Below, in pieces: positions 47,001-60,900 of a stretch of DNA of 64,000 nt. The stretch's first letter is position 1. Each line of letters begins with the position of its first letter. Both the position numbers and the translations under genes were made by a program. Source of the DNA: Prochilodus magdalenae (taxonomy: Eukaryota; Chordata; Actinopteri; Characiformes; Prochilodontidae); assembly GCA_024036415.1 (NCBI GenBank), contig JAMWET010003173.1, forward strand, positions 2,501 through 66,500, written 5' to 3'. Below the pieces are notes generated by a model. The model saw only the letters and a program-made list of their open reading frames with translations. It made no database searches and was not told the origin of the DNA.

Positions 47001-50000
47001 TAATGCATCATCATCAAAAGAACAGCTGCACCCAGAAGGAAGTGTGGGAGTGCGGTGCTGTTGGGAAGGAAGATAAAGGTGACCAGGATCAATAAATGAT
47101 GATACATTCAGACTGATATGGGGAATATTTACTGAGCTACACAAACAGAAGTAGTGTCTCTCAGTAGGGCACTGGGCCGCCATGTTAGCTAACACAACAT
47201 GTCAAACGGTTCCTAATGGTGACCTGTGTTAATCCGTCCCATGCAGCTTGAACATCCTCACACAGTTCCTGCAGATGTTGCTGTAGGGGTGGAGGTAGAG
47301 TGACACCAGGCCTTCTGGACATGTGTGGACATCCTTGCTTATGTCGCATGCGTGGGCCAGCGTGAAACTTGAATCATTAACATGGCTCACAATGCCAAAC
47401 CTTCCTATTGGTTGATTCCTTCTGGGTGCAACTATTCTTTTGATGATGTGTGTAATTACACTGAACTGAAGTTATGAATATGTTGCCCGATGTAATATTT
47501 CCATAGCCATATATATGCATTGGCCCCTAGTTCCTGTCATCATCCCAACAAAACTTTAATGAATCAATGAAATAATTAAACCCACTCTCAAGACAAGCAC
47601 TAACTAAGATACTAGCACATGGCCTTGTGAACAGTAACGTACCTTCTGAAGGCTTCCAGTGAAGGGCACGCGAACTAAGGCACTGGCCTTGGTGAGGTCG
47701 TAGTTTGGGACACCTCCAAAATAAAGCGGTGAGCTGCATTTGATCTGAGTGAAGGCACCCTAAAGAGTGGCACGAAATCAGAAACTGGGGAGTGACTATT
47801 AGCCGAGACCCTGCACCGTCACATATAGATTAAACTTACAGGGTTCACTCATGGTAAACCGGGTGACCTTTACTGTGCACTACCTCAGCCATGCCCTCCA
47901 CAGGCCTCTGGTTGTCCAGCTGCAAGATGCCCCTTCTGGCTGTGCGAGACAGCTTCAGCTCATGCCATCTGGACAGGCTGATTGGCTCCTCACTCCTGAA
48001 ATAGCAGGACAGAAATGGGCAGATATCAACACTGTCCTGCAGCATTCCGGATAAACTACAGAAGGACGTATACTGACATTCAAACATGCAATAAATAAAG
48101 TTTAATGCAATATTGACAATACTGTGTTATTAAAGTATTCTGTAAGGGCCCATTTAGATAGTATAGATAAGACCTTCTAGATAGTTAAATGAATTCTTGA
48201 AATTAATTTGACTTAATTCGTGATGTGACCCAGCTTTCTCAACCATTTCAGAATTTCCTGTGCTGTTTTCCAGGATTAAGATATTCAAATAGAAATGTTT
48301 TCTGATTTCATTAATGTATTATATTTATTAACTATCTAATCCCCCAGGATCAGTGTGATTATGTGAACCAGTAACTCCTACACAGAGTTCAACATGTCCA
48401 AACCATTAAAAGTAAGGATGTAATGCCTAGCATCTGCAGCTAGATGGAGCTCCTCGCAAATTCAACCACCACCCTCAACCTCAGGCTTTGTTAGGAAGTT
48501 ATTGTGGCTGTGAAGGCTGTTCTGATGACTTGCTACATCCACACATCTCATGAGGGAGTGTCTTAGAAGACAGCGCTTTAAAAAAAATAAATGAAGGACC
48601 CTGTAAACAAGCTTTGAAGGCAATATGTAAGGTTTCCAAGGTACTCACACCTGAGCACTAGCTGCTGGAGACCCCTTCAAGAAACACTAGCATAGACCAG
48701 CATTGCTGACCACCAGCAAGACCAGTTGGTTATATCAATCAATATCAATCAATATTTATTTATATAGCGCTTTTTACAACCAACGTTGTCTCCAGCAGTT
48801 ACTGTAAAAAAATCAATTTTCATACAAAGAAAAGGGGGGGTTAATGTGGCACATGTGGGTGGAAAAAACACTGTCCGAGTCCCTCATAGCAAGAAGGGCC
48901 TATGTTTGATCCCTCGAGAGGGACCAGGCGTCAAGGGCGGGTCCTTTCTGAGGTAAACCCGCATGTTCTCCCTGTGGTCTGGATGTGGTTTGCTTTCAAC
49001 AGCCACACAAGTCTGTAGAGTACTGTAAAGGTGAACATTTTTGAGATGCTAAAGTGCCCCAGTGGGTAGCACTGTCACCTCATAGCAAGAAGGGCCTATG
49101 TTTGATCGCTGGCTGGGGCGTTTAGTGTCCTTTCTGAGTTTGCATGTTCTCCCTGTGTCTGCGTGAGGTTTCCCCACACAGTCTGTAGAGTGCTGCCAGG
49201 TGAACCGGAGATGCTAAAGTGCCCCTCTAGGTATGAGAGAATGTTTGTGCGCCTGCTCTGCGATAGAGTGGCAGACTGTCCAGGGTGTGGCTTATTGGGT
49301 CATGCCATTGACCCAATAAGCCCTGGGATAGGCTCCAGCACCCACTGCGACCCAGAAAGAGAAGAGGGTTCTAATAAAGATGTGCTAACTAGGTGAGTTT
49401 ATAATGGGGGCTAGGTGGTGCAGTAATGGTGGGCAATACTGTTGCCTCACTTCAAGATGGGCCTTGGTTCAGTTCCTTAGCTGGGCATGGAAATATAGAA
49501 TTCGCACATTGTGAAGAAATACAGTCGGAGAAGTTGAGAATATTAAATGGGCCCTAGGTGTGAGTGATAGACCTGTGGCCTGTCCAGGGTGTTGCACCAG
49601 GGCTGGGCACCAGCACCCACGGTGACCCATGAGGATAAGCAGTTTAGATAATGAATATAAATGAATGAATGAATAAATATAATACACGAATGAATTTAAG
49701 ATAAGGGAACTTTTGTGAATGGTAAGTAAGAGGTCACTGTAGGATTTTCTAAAAATAGTGGTGTTTGAATCCATGTTCTCAGAGAGGAAGTGTGCTGCAC
49801 GGCAGTGGGAGAAAATCACACATGGGTGTATATAGTTATAGAGAAGGACGTGGCAGCAGCTTTGTTGGCGGTGAGAGCTATTGGGGTACAATGAGTATTT
49901 AGACCCTCTCCCAGATCTTAAGTTGGTTTCAACTTGGGCTAGTAACCGGGTTGGTAAATTAGCCTGGTAAAATTCCAGGACACTTCGATCGGTTACCTGT

Positions 50001-51846
50001 TTAAATTCAGCAGATATTAAGGCTTCTTGGACAGTTGTGTCTGGATTTGAATAAATGGAGTTCATCTTATCCTGGACAGCCAACCACACATCTGGAAAGT
50101 CCTATACAGGAATCTTCAGTAGCCCCACATTAGAATTTGGTCATATAATAAACATACAGTATAGTTGTCGTTACCTTAGTTTAAACAGAACAAGCTTCGG
50201 CTCCAGTTCTGCATTCCATAAGAGGAACACTCTTTAAATTCTCAATTTCAGAGCATTCGCAGGGCATATCAGCTGATCTGTGCACATAAACATATGTGCA
50301 CAGTTTGCAATTTACATTGGTTTCCAATGTGGCACAGCCAATAAGCTTTAAGATCAGGTTTCCAATGTGGCTAGCGCACCCCCTGAAATCTAGCCACCTC
50401 AGATACCACGTTCTTGGCTTCCACATAGCTGTAAGTAGGGGGTTTGGGCCTTTAAGAGGGGAACTGATTTGCTATGGGCATACTGCCACCATGCTGAAAC
50501 TCCCTTCCACTGCTGTGGCACCCATGCCAACTTTTTTCCAGAACTGCAGCTAATTTAATGCACCATTACTGTTCATTTGCTGAATTTAAAATATTGAAAA
50601 ACTGTAAATGTTAAATGTAGCTTGTGCAGAAATTATGCTTTTTTATAGTTTATTTAAACCCTACATTAATTCCATTTGCACAACTCAAATATCTCTTTCC
50701 TGTAGAGCGGGGGTTCTCAAAGGTTTCCAACTCAAGACCCACCAATTCATCACCAAAGGGAATAAAGGCCCATATGATACCAAAACACAGTTTTGCTTAG
50801 CCTTTAGTAATGGAAACTTTTTAGCACAGCATTACAGATCAGTGGGAATTTGTCTGTAACTGTCACCAGCACATTTTGGAGAGGCTTGTATTAATATCGT
50901 TCACCAAAGAGTCCTTCATGGCCCACCTGTGGTCCATGGCTAAGTGGTTGAGAAACCCTGCTGTAGAGGATGCTGCTTCTTAGAAAACCATGCCTTAGCA
51001 AGACCTGCCTTCAAAAAGGGCCAGGTGGCGGATGGAGATAGCAGCGGATGGATTAGGCCACAGCCTGTACTACCTGCACATCTGCTCAGTGGCCCCTAAT
51101 GTCTTCATTGGACCCACTTCTATATTACACAGTTCTGAAACCCCGACTGGTGGCTAACAATGCCTATATAATAGATGCATAAGATACTGCATCTTTATCC
51201 TAAAGGTACACACTTGATAGCGGTGGTCCCGGATCCACAGTCAAAGCGGAACTCCACGTATCCCCCCACCAAGGTGACTGAGAGGAAGTCCTTGCTGTCC
51301 GCGTCTTCACTGTAGAGCAGTGTGCCATCACAGGCTGCGGGCAGGAAGGTCATTTCAATCTCCATAAAGGACAGGTAATGCTTTGGTGGCTGCGGCCAGG
51401 GCACACTCAGGTAGGACGACAGAGTCTCATTAAAGTGAGGCAGGTAGACGGAGAATGCTGTAGGGCAAACGCAAACACGGTCAGTCCAGGGGCAAATCTC
51501 AGACTTAACAGAGCTTATAGCTGTACTGCTAACTTAAAACGGTCATCCTGAATGTCCTGTGGTAATGGCCACTTACTGTCCTGGCACAGTTGACCTCCAT
51601 AGCCAAGTGGACAGAGGCACACATAGCTGTCTGCTCGGTTGGCATAGCACACGCCTCCGTTCTCACACTTGACATCTGTACAGGCACCGTCACTGCACTC
51701 GCCTACCACCAAGAACACATATACACACACACTAATGTCATACATTCCACAGCACATCAGTCCAAACACACTGGGTTAGAAATGCATGGATGCATCATAA
51801 TGCATCAATCTCAATAACAATAATTTTGACAAATTAGTATCACTTT

Positions 51847-51879
<33 letters not shown>

Positions 51880-51892
51880 AATAATAATAATA

Positions 51893-51927
<35 letters not shown>

Positions 51928-54900
51928 TCCTCAAGTTATTATGCATCAATGTATGTATTAGTTATTTTGTATCAGACCAAAATAATCAAATCAAATTTAG
52001 TTGTTGATTTTAACCTAATCATTGAAGCTAATGATTACTCTGTGGGCCTTGCATGATGCTACAACCCTGGGAGGATAAAGGGTGGTGCCGCAACATGTGA
52101 CTCAGCTTGAACATCCTCACACAGTTCCTGTAGACTGCGTTAGGGGTGGAGGTGGAGTGATACCAGGCCTTCTGGACATGGGACACGTGACAGCAAACCG
52201 TTCATCTTGGTTCTAACCATGGGCTTCCACAGACAGATTTCTTGGTGGTCTTCACCAAGACCAAAGTGGGACTCGTCACTGAAGGTGACCTGCTGTCATT
52301 CTGAGTCACTCCATGACAGCCTGACACTACATCATTGCAGTCTTTGATGTTGACGTGGTGTTAAGGGCAGTTCTCGTAATGTGTAGTGCATGCAGTCCTG
52401 CATCGGGCAGCTGTCCTCCAATGGTACTAGCAGGATGACTCATGGAGGGCATCCAGCTTCCTGGAGCCCTATGATTCGACCGCTTGTCAACCCAGTTACT
52501 CAAATTGCTTTCTTGCTCTTCTCTGGGGTGTACTTCGCTAGCAAAGGATGCTACTAACACAATGGCACAAGAAATGAAAGCATGCACAACAGGAAGACGT
52601 TATATAGTCAGTCATGTATGTTATAGAGCCAGACTTGCTTACATCATATGCACGGTGGAGGGTGCAACTTGAATCATTAGCATGTCTCACAATGTCAAAC
52701 CTGCCCACCAAGTTGTATTCCTGTTGGTGGATTCCTTCTGGGTACAACTATATACTTCAGTAGGCCAAATAAGCTTTCTTGGACTCATGGATGACTGTGG
52801 CATCAGTGATCTGACTTGCAATCTCGCAGTCTCACAACAATAGGGCCAGCACCCCTTGTAGCCCATCTTAAATCTTTTCCTGAAGACCCATACTTGAATC
52901 TTAATTGAGTTCCCTCAGCGAGCCGCTTTGCTAGTATGTCCTTCCACAAAGCCCCACAAGAGGGCACCTTAGAAAAGCAGATATCCCTGACGATATCACA
53001 GAGCCACTGAGCTTTAGACACTGTTCACAAGCCGGGGTGCTTGAACCCGTCTAAATCCGAGCAACATGAGGGAATTAGCCTACAGGTGCCAGAGGTGAGA
53101 GGCTAAAGGTGACAACACACATTCCGTGACTCGCTCTGCTCACCTACATCTGCCCCACTCAGAGCTCGCCCCATAGGCCATGGCCTCGTGTCAATCATCC
53201 TGCCATTCACAGAGAGGCTCTGGACGCAGCCCTGGAAGCCCCGGTTGGTTCCGGCTGCTTTGGCCAGCCAATAAATGGAGGGCGAGCCGCCGAGGTAAAG
53301 CGGAGTGCGAAAGGTGATCTTGGTGAACTCGCCCTGCAGTGTGGGAATAGCAAGGCAAAGGAGAACGGTGTCTGGTTACTGCTTTTCAGAAATAAAGGCA
53401 GCTGAAAATAAAACAATGTGAGATATTGATATGGGCATGAGGGATACATCCACTGATTGTTCAACATTTCATAATTCCTTTACCGAGATGTAAACAAAGT
53501 CATTCAGATGTGAAAGTGTTCATTGTAGAGAAACACCAATATCAATGTGTGGTTACAAATATACACGTAACTCACCTTCCAGAATGTTCTGTGAACATAC
53601 ATGTGTATATATGTTATATACATGATTTATATGATAACCGTAAAAGTGTGGTACTTTGGCCTGAAACAATCATTGTCAAAGGTTTAGACACACTCGTCTA
53701 AATGGATGTTATATGTGATCTTTAAGGCTCTACAGTTTTACACTTAACCGCTCCAACTGATGAGTCTGAACCGGTCCATATCCTGATAGACCACATATAC
53801 TCTCAATGTACCACAGTTTTATATTTCCCCATATCTCCATCTCTAATATATATTTAGTTGTGCAAAAGTTGTTACCGACCAATAGAATCGCTCCAAACCT
53901 GCTTAGAAATAAACCTTGTTCTATATCAGCTCCACTGCAGGTTAAGAAAGCTGGTTCATCCTCCTGCAAAGCTCCATTTTGGAGGTGTTTAAGATGGACT
54001 GTATAATTCCAGGAGTGCTGTTTTATAGTTTGTCTTCACCTTCTTTGAGTGGCAGTGTCTAAACTTTTGACTGGTTTTGTAATTGTAAAGTAAACTTTCA
54101 GACTTTTGAACTATTTAAACTATTTGAACTATTTAAACTATTTGAACTATTTTTTCAAAGCAATTTCTCAGGCATGAGGCAGCGTACTCCCTTTGCACAT
54201 GTTACTTCTAGGTGATATCACTAGGAAACCCAATTCTGCATTTCCATACCTTCTGATTATGAAGACTCTGATCATAGGCTAACTTAATCAAGAACAAACT
54301 CAAATACTGATTCCTAATAAGCCTTCATGAAAACCTCAGTTGTTTAGCTCCATACACCAGGCCCTGAAACCTGGGTGTGATCTTATTTCATATATAAACG
54401 GGACTGTTGCAGGTGTAGCTTAGGGGTTAGAGTTCTGGGCGAGTTCTCCCAGGGTTCCCAGGGGCATGGGTCTGCCAAGCTGCCACTGTTGGGCCTTTGA
54501 GCAAGGCTCTTCACCCCTCTTTGCTCCAGGGGTGCTGTATCATGGCTGACCCTGCAATCTGAGCTCAGCTTTCTACATTGTATGAAGTGCAACCTAAAAG
54601 AGGACTCCAGTTTGGTACAAGGAATTGAGTACGTTTCACTCGACTCAGAAAATGCTTTCATTTAAAGTTAAACAGTTAAAGTTAAACAGTTAAACAGTTC
54701 AGTTAAACTTAATTCATTAGTCATTTGTGCAGGTTAGACCAACTAAAGACTGTTTACAGTATAAGATAGGATATGCAAAGACAGACTTTCATGGTGCTGT
54801 GCAGGTAAATTAGGATTAAAGCTATTAGCAAATATTGAAGCAGCTTTGAGAAATTTTATCATGGATTCCTTAGGAGCAGAGTTGATCACTGTTGATCACT

Positions 54901-57900
54901 GTAATGCTCTTCTGACTGTTTCCTAAGAAAACAGTCCATTCCCTACAAGCAGATCCTAACAAAAACAACATACAGTAAGCATCACGTTGCTTCCATCCTG
55001 AACATTTCAGAAACAGCCGTTCATGAGAGCAAGGTCACACAGCAAACACACAGCCAACAAAGCTGGCAGAGGGCGGATACCGCTCTCTACCGGCCGTGAT
55101 GACCACCACCTCATTTGAATGTCGTTTAACAACTGTAAGATGATGTCAAGCAACCCATAAAAAGAACAGCAAGTGGGAGCTGGGGTGACGAGCGCAGTAA
55201 GGATGGTTCAAAACACACTCATCATATCATATCATCACTGTCCAAAGAAAAACAGGTATCTCCAAAATGGCAACTTCCCAGGAGAGGCCAAAATCTCATT
55301 GAACTTGAATGGAGGTCAATGGAACCAGACGTCTTTCCAATCAGCTTTGGGTCATTTCTGTTGGTCCATTCTTCATGAAATCTCCACACCGTGTAAAGAG
55401 CAGCTCGTGTGATCAAATGAGGCATAAAAGTAAAAATCTACAAAAATGGAGACATATGTTTTTCTTTGGACAGCGACGATATTCTCTAAAAAATTAATTT
55501 TTATCTGGAATTTGGGGGAAATATTTCCAGTAGTTTATTGAATAAAACAACTCTGCTCATTTTGGACTAACACATACCCATTGTCACGGTGCGGTTGGGT
55601 GTTGGACCCAAGCGCAGTGCAGGAATCCGCTTGCGCTGTATTAAGGTTTATATTGCACGCAAACGGACTTCCTGGATGCGGATGCACGTGAAACTGTGTG
55701 TGAGGAGTGAACTGTATTGGTGAACTTTCAGAGTTTGGGCGGGGATCGAACCCCCACCTTCGTAGTAGTAACCCCGTGCGCTACGCGGCAGCACACATTT
55801 TAGTGGGTGAGAGGGAGAAACGGCGGGAAAAAACAAACAAAGGAAACGCCAGGGCAGCGTATTGAAACAAAAGGAAAAGCTTATATAAGAACAGAAATAA
55901 ACGGTAGAGGGTTTAACCGAAACGTTGAATTATAGTTCACTGCGTGCAGAGTGACACGCTGTCTACTCTGCACAGTTGTTCAAGTCTTCTTTTTTTTTTT
56001 GCATTTGCTGCTTTTCTTTTTCTCTTTTCTTTATTGGCTCTTGGCTTGGCCTCTCTTTAGTACCGTACCGGCTACCCCTCTACAAAGGTGTAGCAACGGT
56101 GTTTGTGTGGTGAGGGCTTATATTGCTGATGCCCCAGGTGCTGCTCGTTGGCCTGATCAACGTGGGGGAATCTGGGGTTTGGAGTTCCGGGCTGTAGTTC
56201 CCCCAGAACGGCGCCGCTGCTGCCGCCCTCTGCTGGCTGCAGGCGGTACAGCCCGGACCCTTACACCCATAAACTGCAGAACTAGAGTAACTGATCTCTT
56301 GATGGTCTCTTATTATTTTCCAGAGCTGTATAATACAGGTGGAAATGACATACGTTTGAATTAAGCTCGTGTTACTTGTATGTAAACCTGCAGTGTCGTT
56401 ACATTTCCAACAGGCTGATATCTGAAATCTGTTGACATTAAATATGTCTCACCGCAGAGCGTCCAGTGAGCGGTGTGTTATTGTCCACTCTCAGCCAGCC
56501 GCTCAGGCCCTCTCTGAACACGGTCACGGTGTGCCATACTCCCAGCTTCACGCGACTCCGACCAATTATCTGACCTGTTCCTGTACCGCAGTTATACCTG
56601 CGAACACAGACAGCGCTTGAATTGAATCACTTTCCTGCATAATCACTGGTCATACGGCTTCTCCCAACCTGAAATGAAGTCTTCCTCTGATAAGGGCAAG
56701 TGAGGCAAAGTCCCCTTCTCCTTGGTCATTCTCCCCACAGTACAGCAGGAGGCCATCTTCACTGTCTGCCTATAAGGACGAAACAGTGGTGTTCATTAGA
56801 ATTAGAACTAGATTTACAGTCAGAGTCTAGCGGTAGCAGTTTTCATAGACTGTAGTCCTTTAACAGACTACATAAAACATAAACCTGAGAACCAAACGGA
56901 TCAGCTCTCTTACCCTGAACTCAAGTATGATTTCAAATGAGTAGTAAGAGTTCTTCAGAGGTTCGAAGGCCACGTAAGAGTATCCACTGAACTTCGGAAA
57001 CCGTACAGTCATGGCTACGAAGCAAAAAGAAAGACTGAATGAGCTTCAGATAGTTTGAATCTAACACATGCATACTCATGTTAGCTTCTTTAGCTTTGAG
57101 GCTAATGTAGCACCGTAATGGCTGTCCAAACAGCAGGCTCTCTCACCGTCTTCACACGTAGACTGAAGACTCGTCTCTTTGTGAAGCAAATCAAAGTGTG
57201 TATACTGAATGCGTTGTATTGCACTGATGCTAAGCTAAACTTACCGTCTCTCTAGACACAGGCTCTGGCTTGGGATGCTAGGTAGAGTCCTCTGTATTTA
57301 ACTCAGCAGAGTTTTTGACTCAGGAGTTGGAAATCTAACCTACTTGCTAGGATACATTCTCTGAGTGGCATACATGTAAATGTAATGGGTGCTAATATGT
57401 CACCAACTAGCATGGTGCTAACCGCATGTCTGAATCGTTCCATCCCTGTCTCAAAACCTGAGTAGCTCTCAGACAAGCTTATGTTTTCCAATTATATACA
57501 ACCCAAAAAATTTGGGATGCTGTGCCAGATGTATATTAAAACATAGTGCTGTGCTGGACCCGAGCTCTTTTAAGACGGACTAAAGCATGGGAAAGTGTGC
57601 TTTGGCCCAACCATTAAAAATTTGAAATGCTGTTTGGAAGTCATGGTCGCCATGCTCTCTGGGTTATGGAGTAGAAGGATCATCCAGCTTATCAGCTCAC
57701 AGTTTGAAAGCTAGCATCGGTGATGGGTGACATGCACATTTGTAACGGCTCCATTAATGGTGTATTATATATACAGATTTTGGAGCTACTACTACTATAC
57801 TACCATCCAGATGATGTCTTTTTCAGGAAAGGTCTTGTTTATTCTAGCAACACAGTGAACCACATTCTGCACGTATTATAGCAGCATGGCTCTGCAGTAA

Positions 57901-60900
57901 AGGAGTCTGGGGTACAACTGGCATGTCTGTATGCTATACAGTTTTGGAACTTGATCTTGACAACCTGGCACATTTTGAGAGAAGTGTATGATGGGTTATG
58001 CATGCAGTCTGTGCAGTGCTAAATGCTAATCAGCCAAGATGCCACTTTAGATTAGGACTGCCTTTATAAGGTTTATAAATTTCATTTCATGAAGTTCATT
58101 AATAGTTATTATTAGGTTATAAACACACATATTCCCTGCTCATTTCGAATCCGTTCATACATAACAGCTGTGCTTGAGCTTGCAGTATTCTTCTCTTGCC
58201 CTCCAGCAGGCGTTTCAGGAGCCTCCGGTCCAATACAAGCAGACCGAGGAACAGCTTTTTTCCCCAGAGGTGTCTCTTTACTTGTCTCTGTCACCCGATA
58301 ACCCCCTCACATCTCTTTCTGGTCACAGACTGCACTACACTCTTCATGTATATCTTATTATAACGTTGTACATAGCTATTGTAATTTATGGTCATAGATC
58401 CGCATAGTCTGTACACATATACATACAGGGGTTGGACAATGAAACTGAAACACCTGTAATTTTAGTGTGGGAGGTCTCATGGCTAAATTGGACCAGCCTG
58501 GTGGCCAATCTTCATTAATTGCACATTGCACCAGTAAGAGCAGAGTGTGAAGGTTCAGTTAGCAGGTAAGAGCACAGTTCTGCTCAAAATACTGCAATGC
58601 ACACAACATTATGGGTGACATACCAGAGTTCAAAAGAGGACAGATTGTTGGTGCACGTCTTGCTGGCGCATCTGTGACCAAGACAGCAAGTCTTTGTGAT
58701 GTATCAAGAGCCACGGTATCCAGGGTAATGTCAGCATACCACCAAGAAGGACGAACCTCCACCAGCATCACGTAGTGACCTGGCCACTATCCTGCAAGAA
58801 GAATGGCTTAAACTCCCTCTGACCACTGTGCAGGACGCAGTATATGTCATTCCCAAGACCAACTGACGCTGTATTGGCCGCAAAAGGAGGCCCTACACCA
58901 TACTAATAAATGATTGTGGTCTAAAACCAGGTGTTTCAGTTTCATTGTCCATCCCTGTACATACATACATCATGATGCACATTCCTGTCTAGCATAGCTT
59001 TGGTTCTATAATCGGTATACATGTCTATAGTACACCCAGCTGTATATCATCTTTATAGTACATTAAGTAATGTAAATTTTGTCCATACCTCTGTATCCTG
59101 TATATACCACACACTGTAGATACTGTACATCCTGCACTTGCTGCTTATTGCACTTCTGGTTAGACGCTAAACTGCATTTTGTTGCCTTGTACATGTACAT
59201 GAGTAATGACAATAAATTTGAATCTAATCTAATCTAATCTGCAGTGAACCCACATTCTTTTATTCTGTTGAAGCCCAGAATTTGATGTGTACTGATCTTA
59301 CGTTGCGTTCTCCATCAGTCGGCATTAAAACTGTGAGCTTCAATACATATTCATATTTCACTTATGGAACTCGCCTTTCTTATTAATGTGTTATAACTGC
59401 TTATTAATCTGTTGTGAAGTGCTAATGACCTTACTAATTACCACTATTATTCACATTTTTTTAACCCTTCATAAATTCTTCATTTAGTAGCCTTATTCTA
59501 AAGAGGTAGCTTAGCTACATTAGCCTACATAACACTGAACACCAAACATGCCTGGGTTCAATTGACTACATCTAGAATAAGGGGAATTTGTTTTTTAACA
59601 AGACTATTGTTTCATTTCACAAAAAAAGTGTTTTAAATAACTGGTACAAGGAAGATTGCCAGTAGATATGCAGATGTTTGAGCACCCATAATAAAATTCC
59701 ATGCTGTTCTACTGTTTGCTGAATTATGTAATATAAAATATAAATTATGGCTTTTGTAAATGTATGGCACATTTTTGTGAGGTTTTCTTTTCCCCAGTGT
59801 GTTAAATTCAGCAGTTAAACAGAAATGGTGCATCAGAATTAGCAGTGTTAGCCAATACATGAGCGGATAATTGGCTGGAAACTACCATATTTAAGTGTGT
59901 TTGCTGTAGAGGACCTATTAACTTATAAACCTATGAAAGTATTATCAGTGGATTTAGTATGGACTATGACACTTGCATTCTTTCCCTCTGAGTGCTGGGA
60001 GGAAGGTCACCGCTGCTGTCACTGAGCACTGTGGCTCATCAGGCAGGAAACCAAGTGCCTTGTTGTGGATCTGTAACCTTAACATCTGTGACAAGTGTGA
60101 ACGGAGAGAGTGCACTCAGAACGCCAGCACGTCTTCTGCCCTTCAGCAACACCGCGGCCCTGGGCTCAGCAGGGGGCGTGACCTTTTAAACACATTACTT
60201 GAAGGGGCAGCATGAGGAGGAGGACGGCGCAAGCATATGCAAAGTCTGAAATGTCACGTAAGGCGTCACAGTGTTTATTATCTTGGGTGTGATGTGCCTG
60301 TCTTTGGGGACTTGGGGTGGGCAGTATAATGATATTCTGCATCGTTGTAATGTTTTACAGTAGAACATGAGAGAATGTCATGCGGTACTTCCCCTACTAT
60401 GACACATTGTCTGGTCAAGGGACGCACTTTATCACACTATTTAACTGGAGTTATTAATTGAAGTGTTGTTTGGGAAATGTTGGCTATCGCTGTACATACG
60501 GGCTTTGCTGATTGCCATTGCTCTTGTGTTCCAGTGCACCAAGCTTCCAAACACCTATTATCATTCTATCTTTATATAGGGTTCGTGAATGATTTAAAAA
60601 GAGTCCATTAATAGTTATTAATTAGGTCATAAACACCTTAATATCATTAATAAGCACTTATAGCACATTAACAAGAAGGGCAGAGGGTTCCCTGTAAGGA
60701 ACCCACATTCTTTTAAACTGTTCAAGCTCAGATTTTGATCTCTCATCCATCTGGTCTCCATGTGTTGGCATTAAACCAGTCACCTTACATATTCATGTTA
60801 ATCTTATGGAGGAGATCAAGTTTGCATGTCTTATTAATGTGTTATAACTGCTTATTAATATGCTTTTGACTTAATTACTAACCAACTAATTACCAATAAT

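Larger units (their letters stand above)
58062..59615. repeat. Intronic duplication copy 1, interrupted by a LINE
   Basis: 58062-58135 and 59241-59615 together align to 60570-61110 (TTCATTAATAGTTATTA, GAACCCACATTCTTTTA, TTATTAATGTGTTATAACTG, GTAGCTTAGCTACATTAGCC). The break is filled by the LINE at about 58136-59240. Confidence 0.75.

Noticed and set aside
59973..60215. 80-codon Cys-containing frame in an egflam intron
   Set aside because: No acceptor/donor pair in phase with the neighbouring egflam exons, which already join without it.
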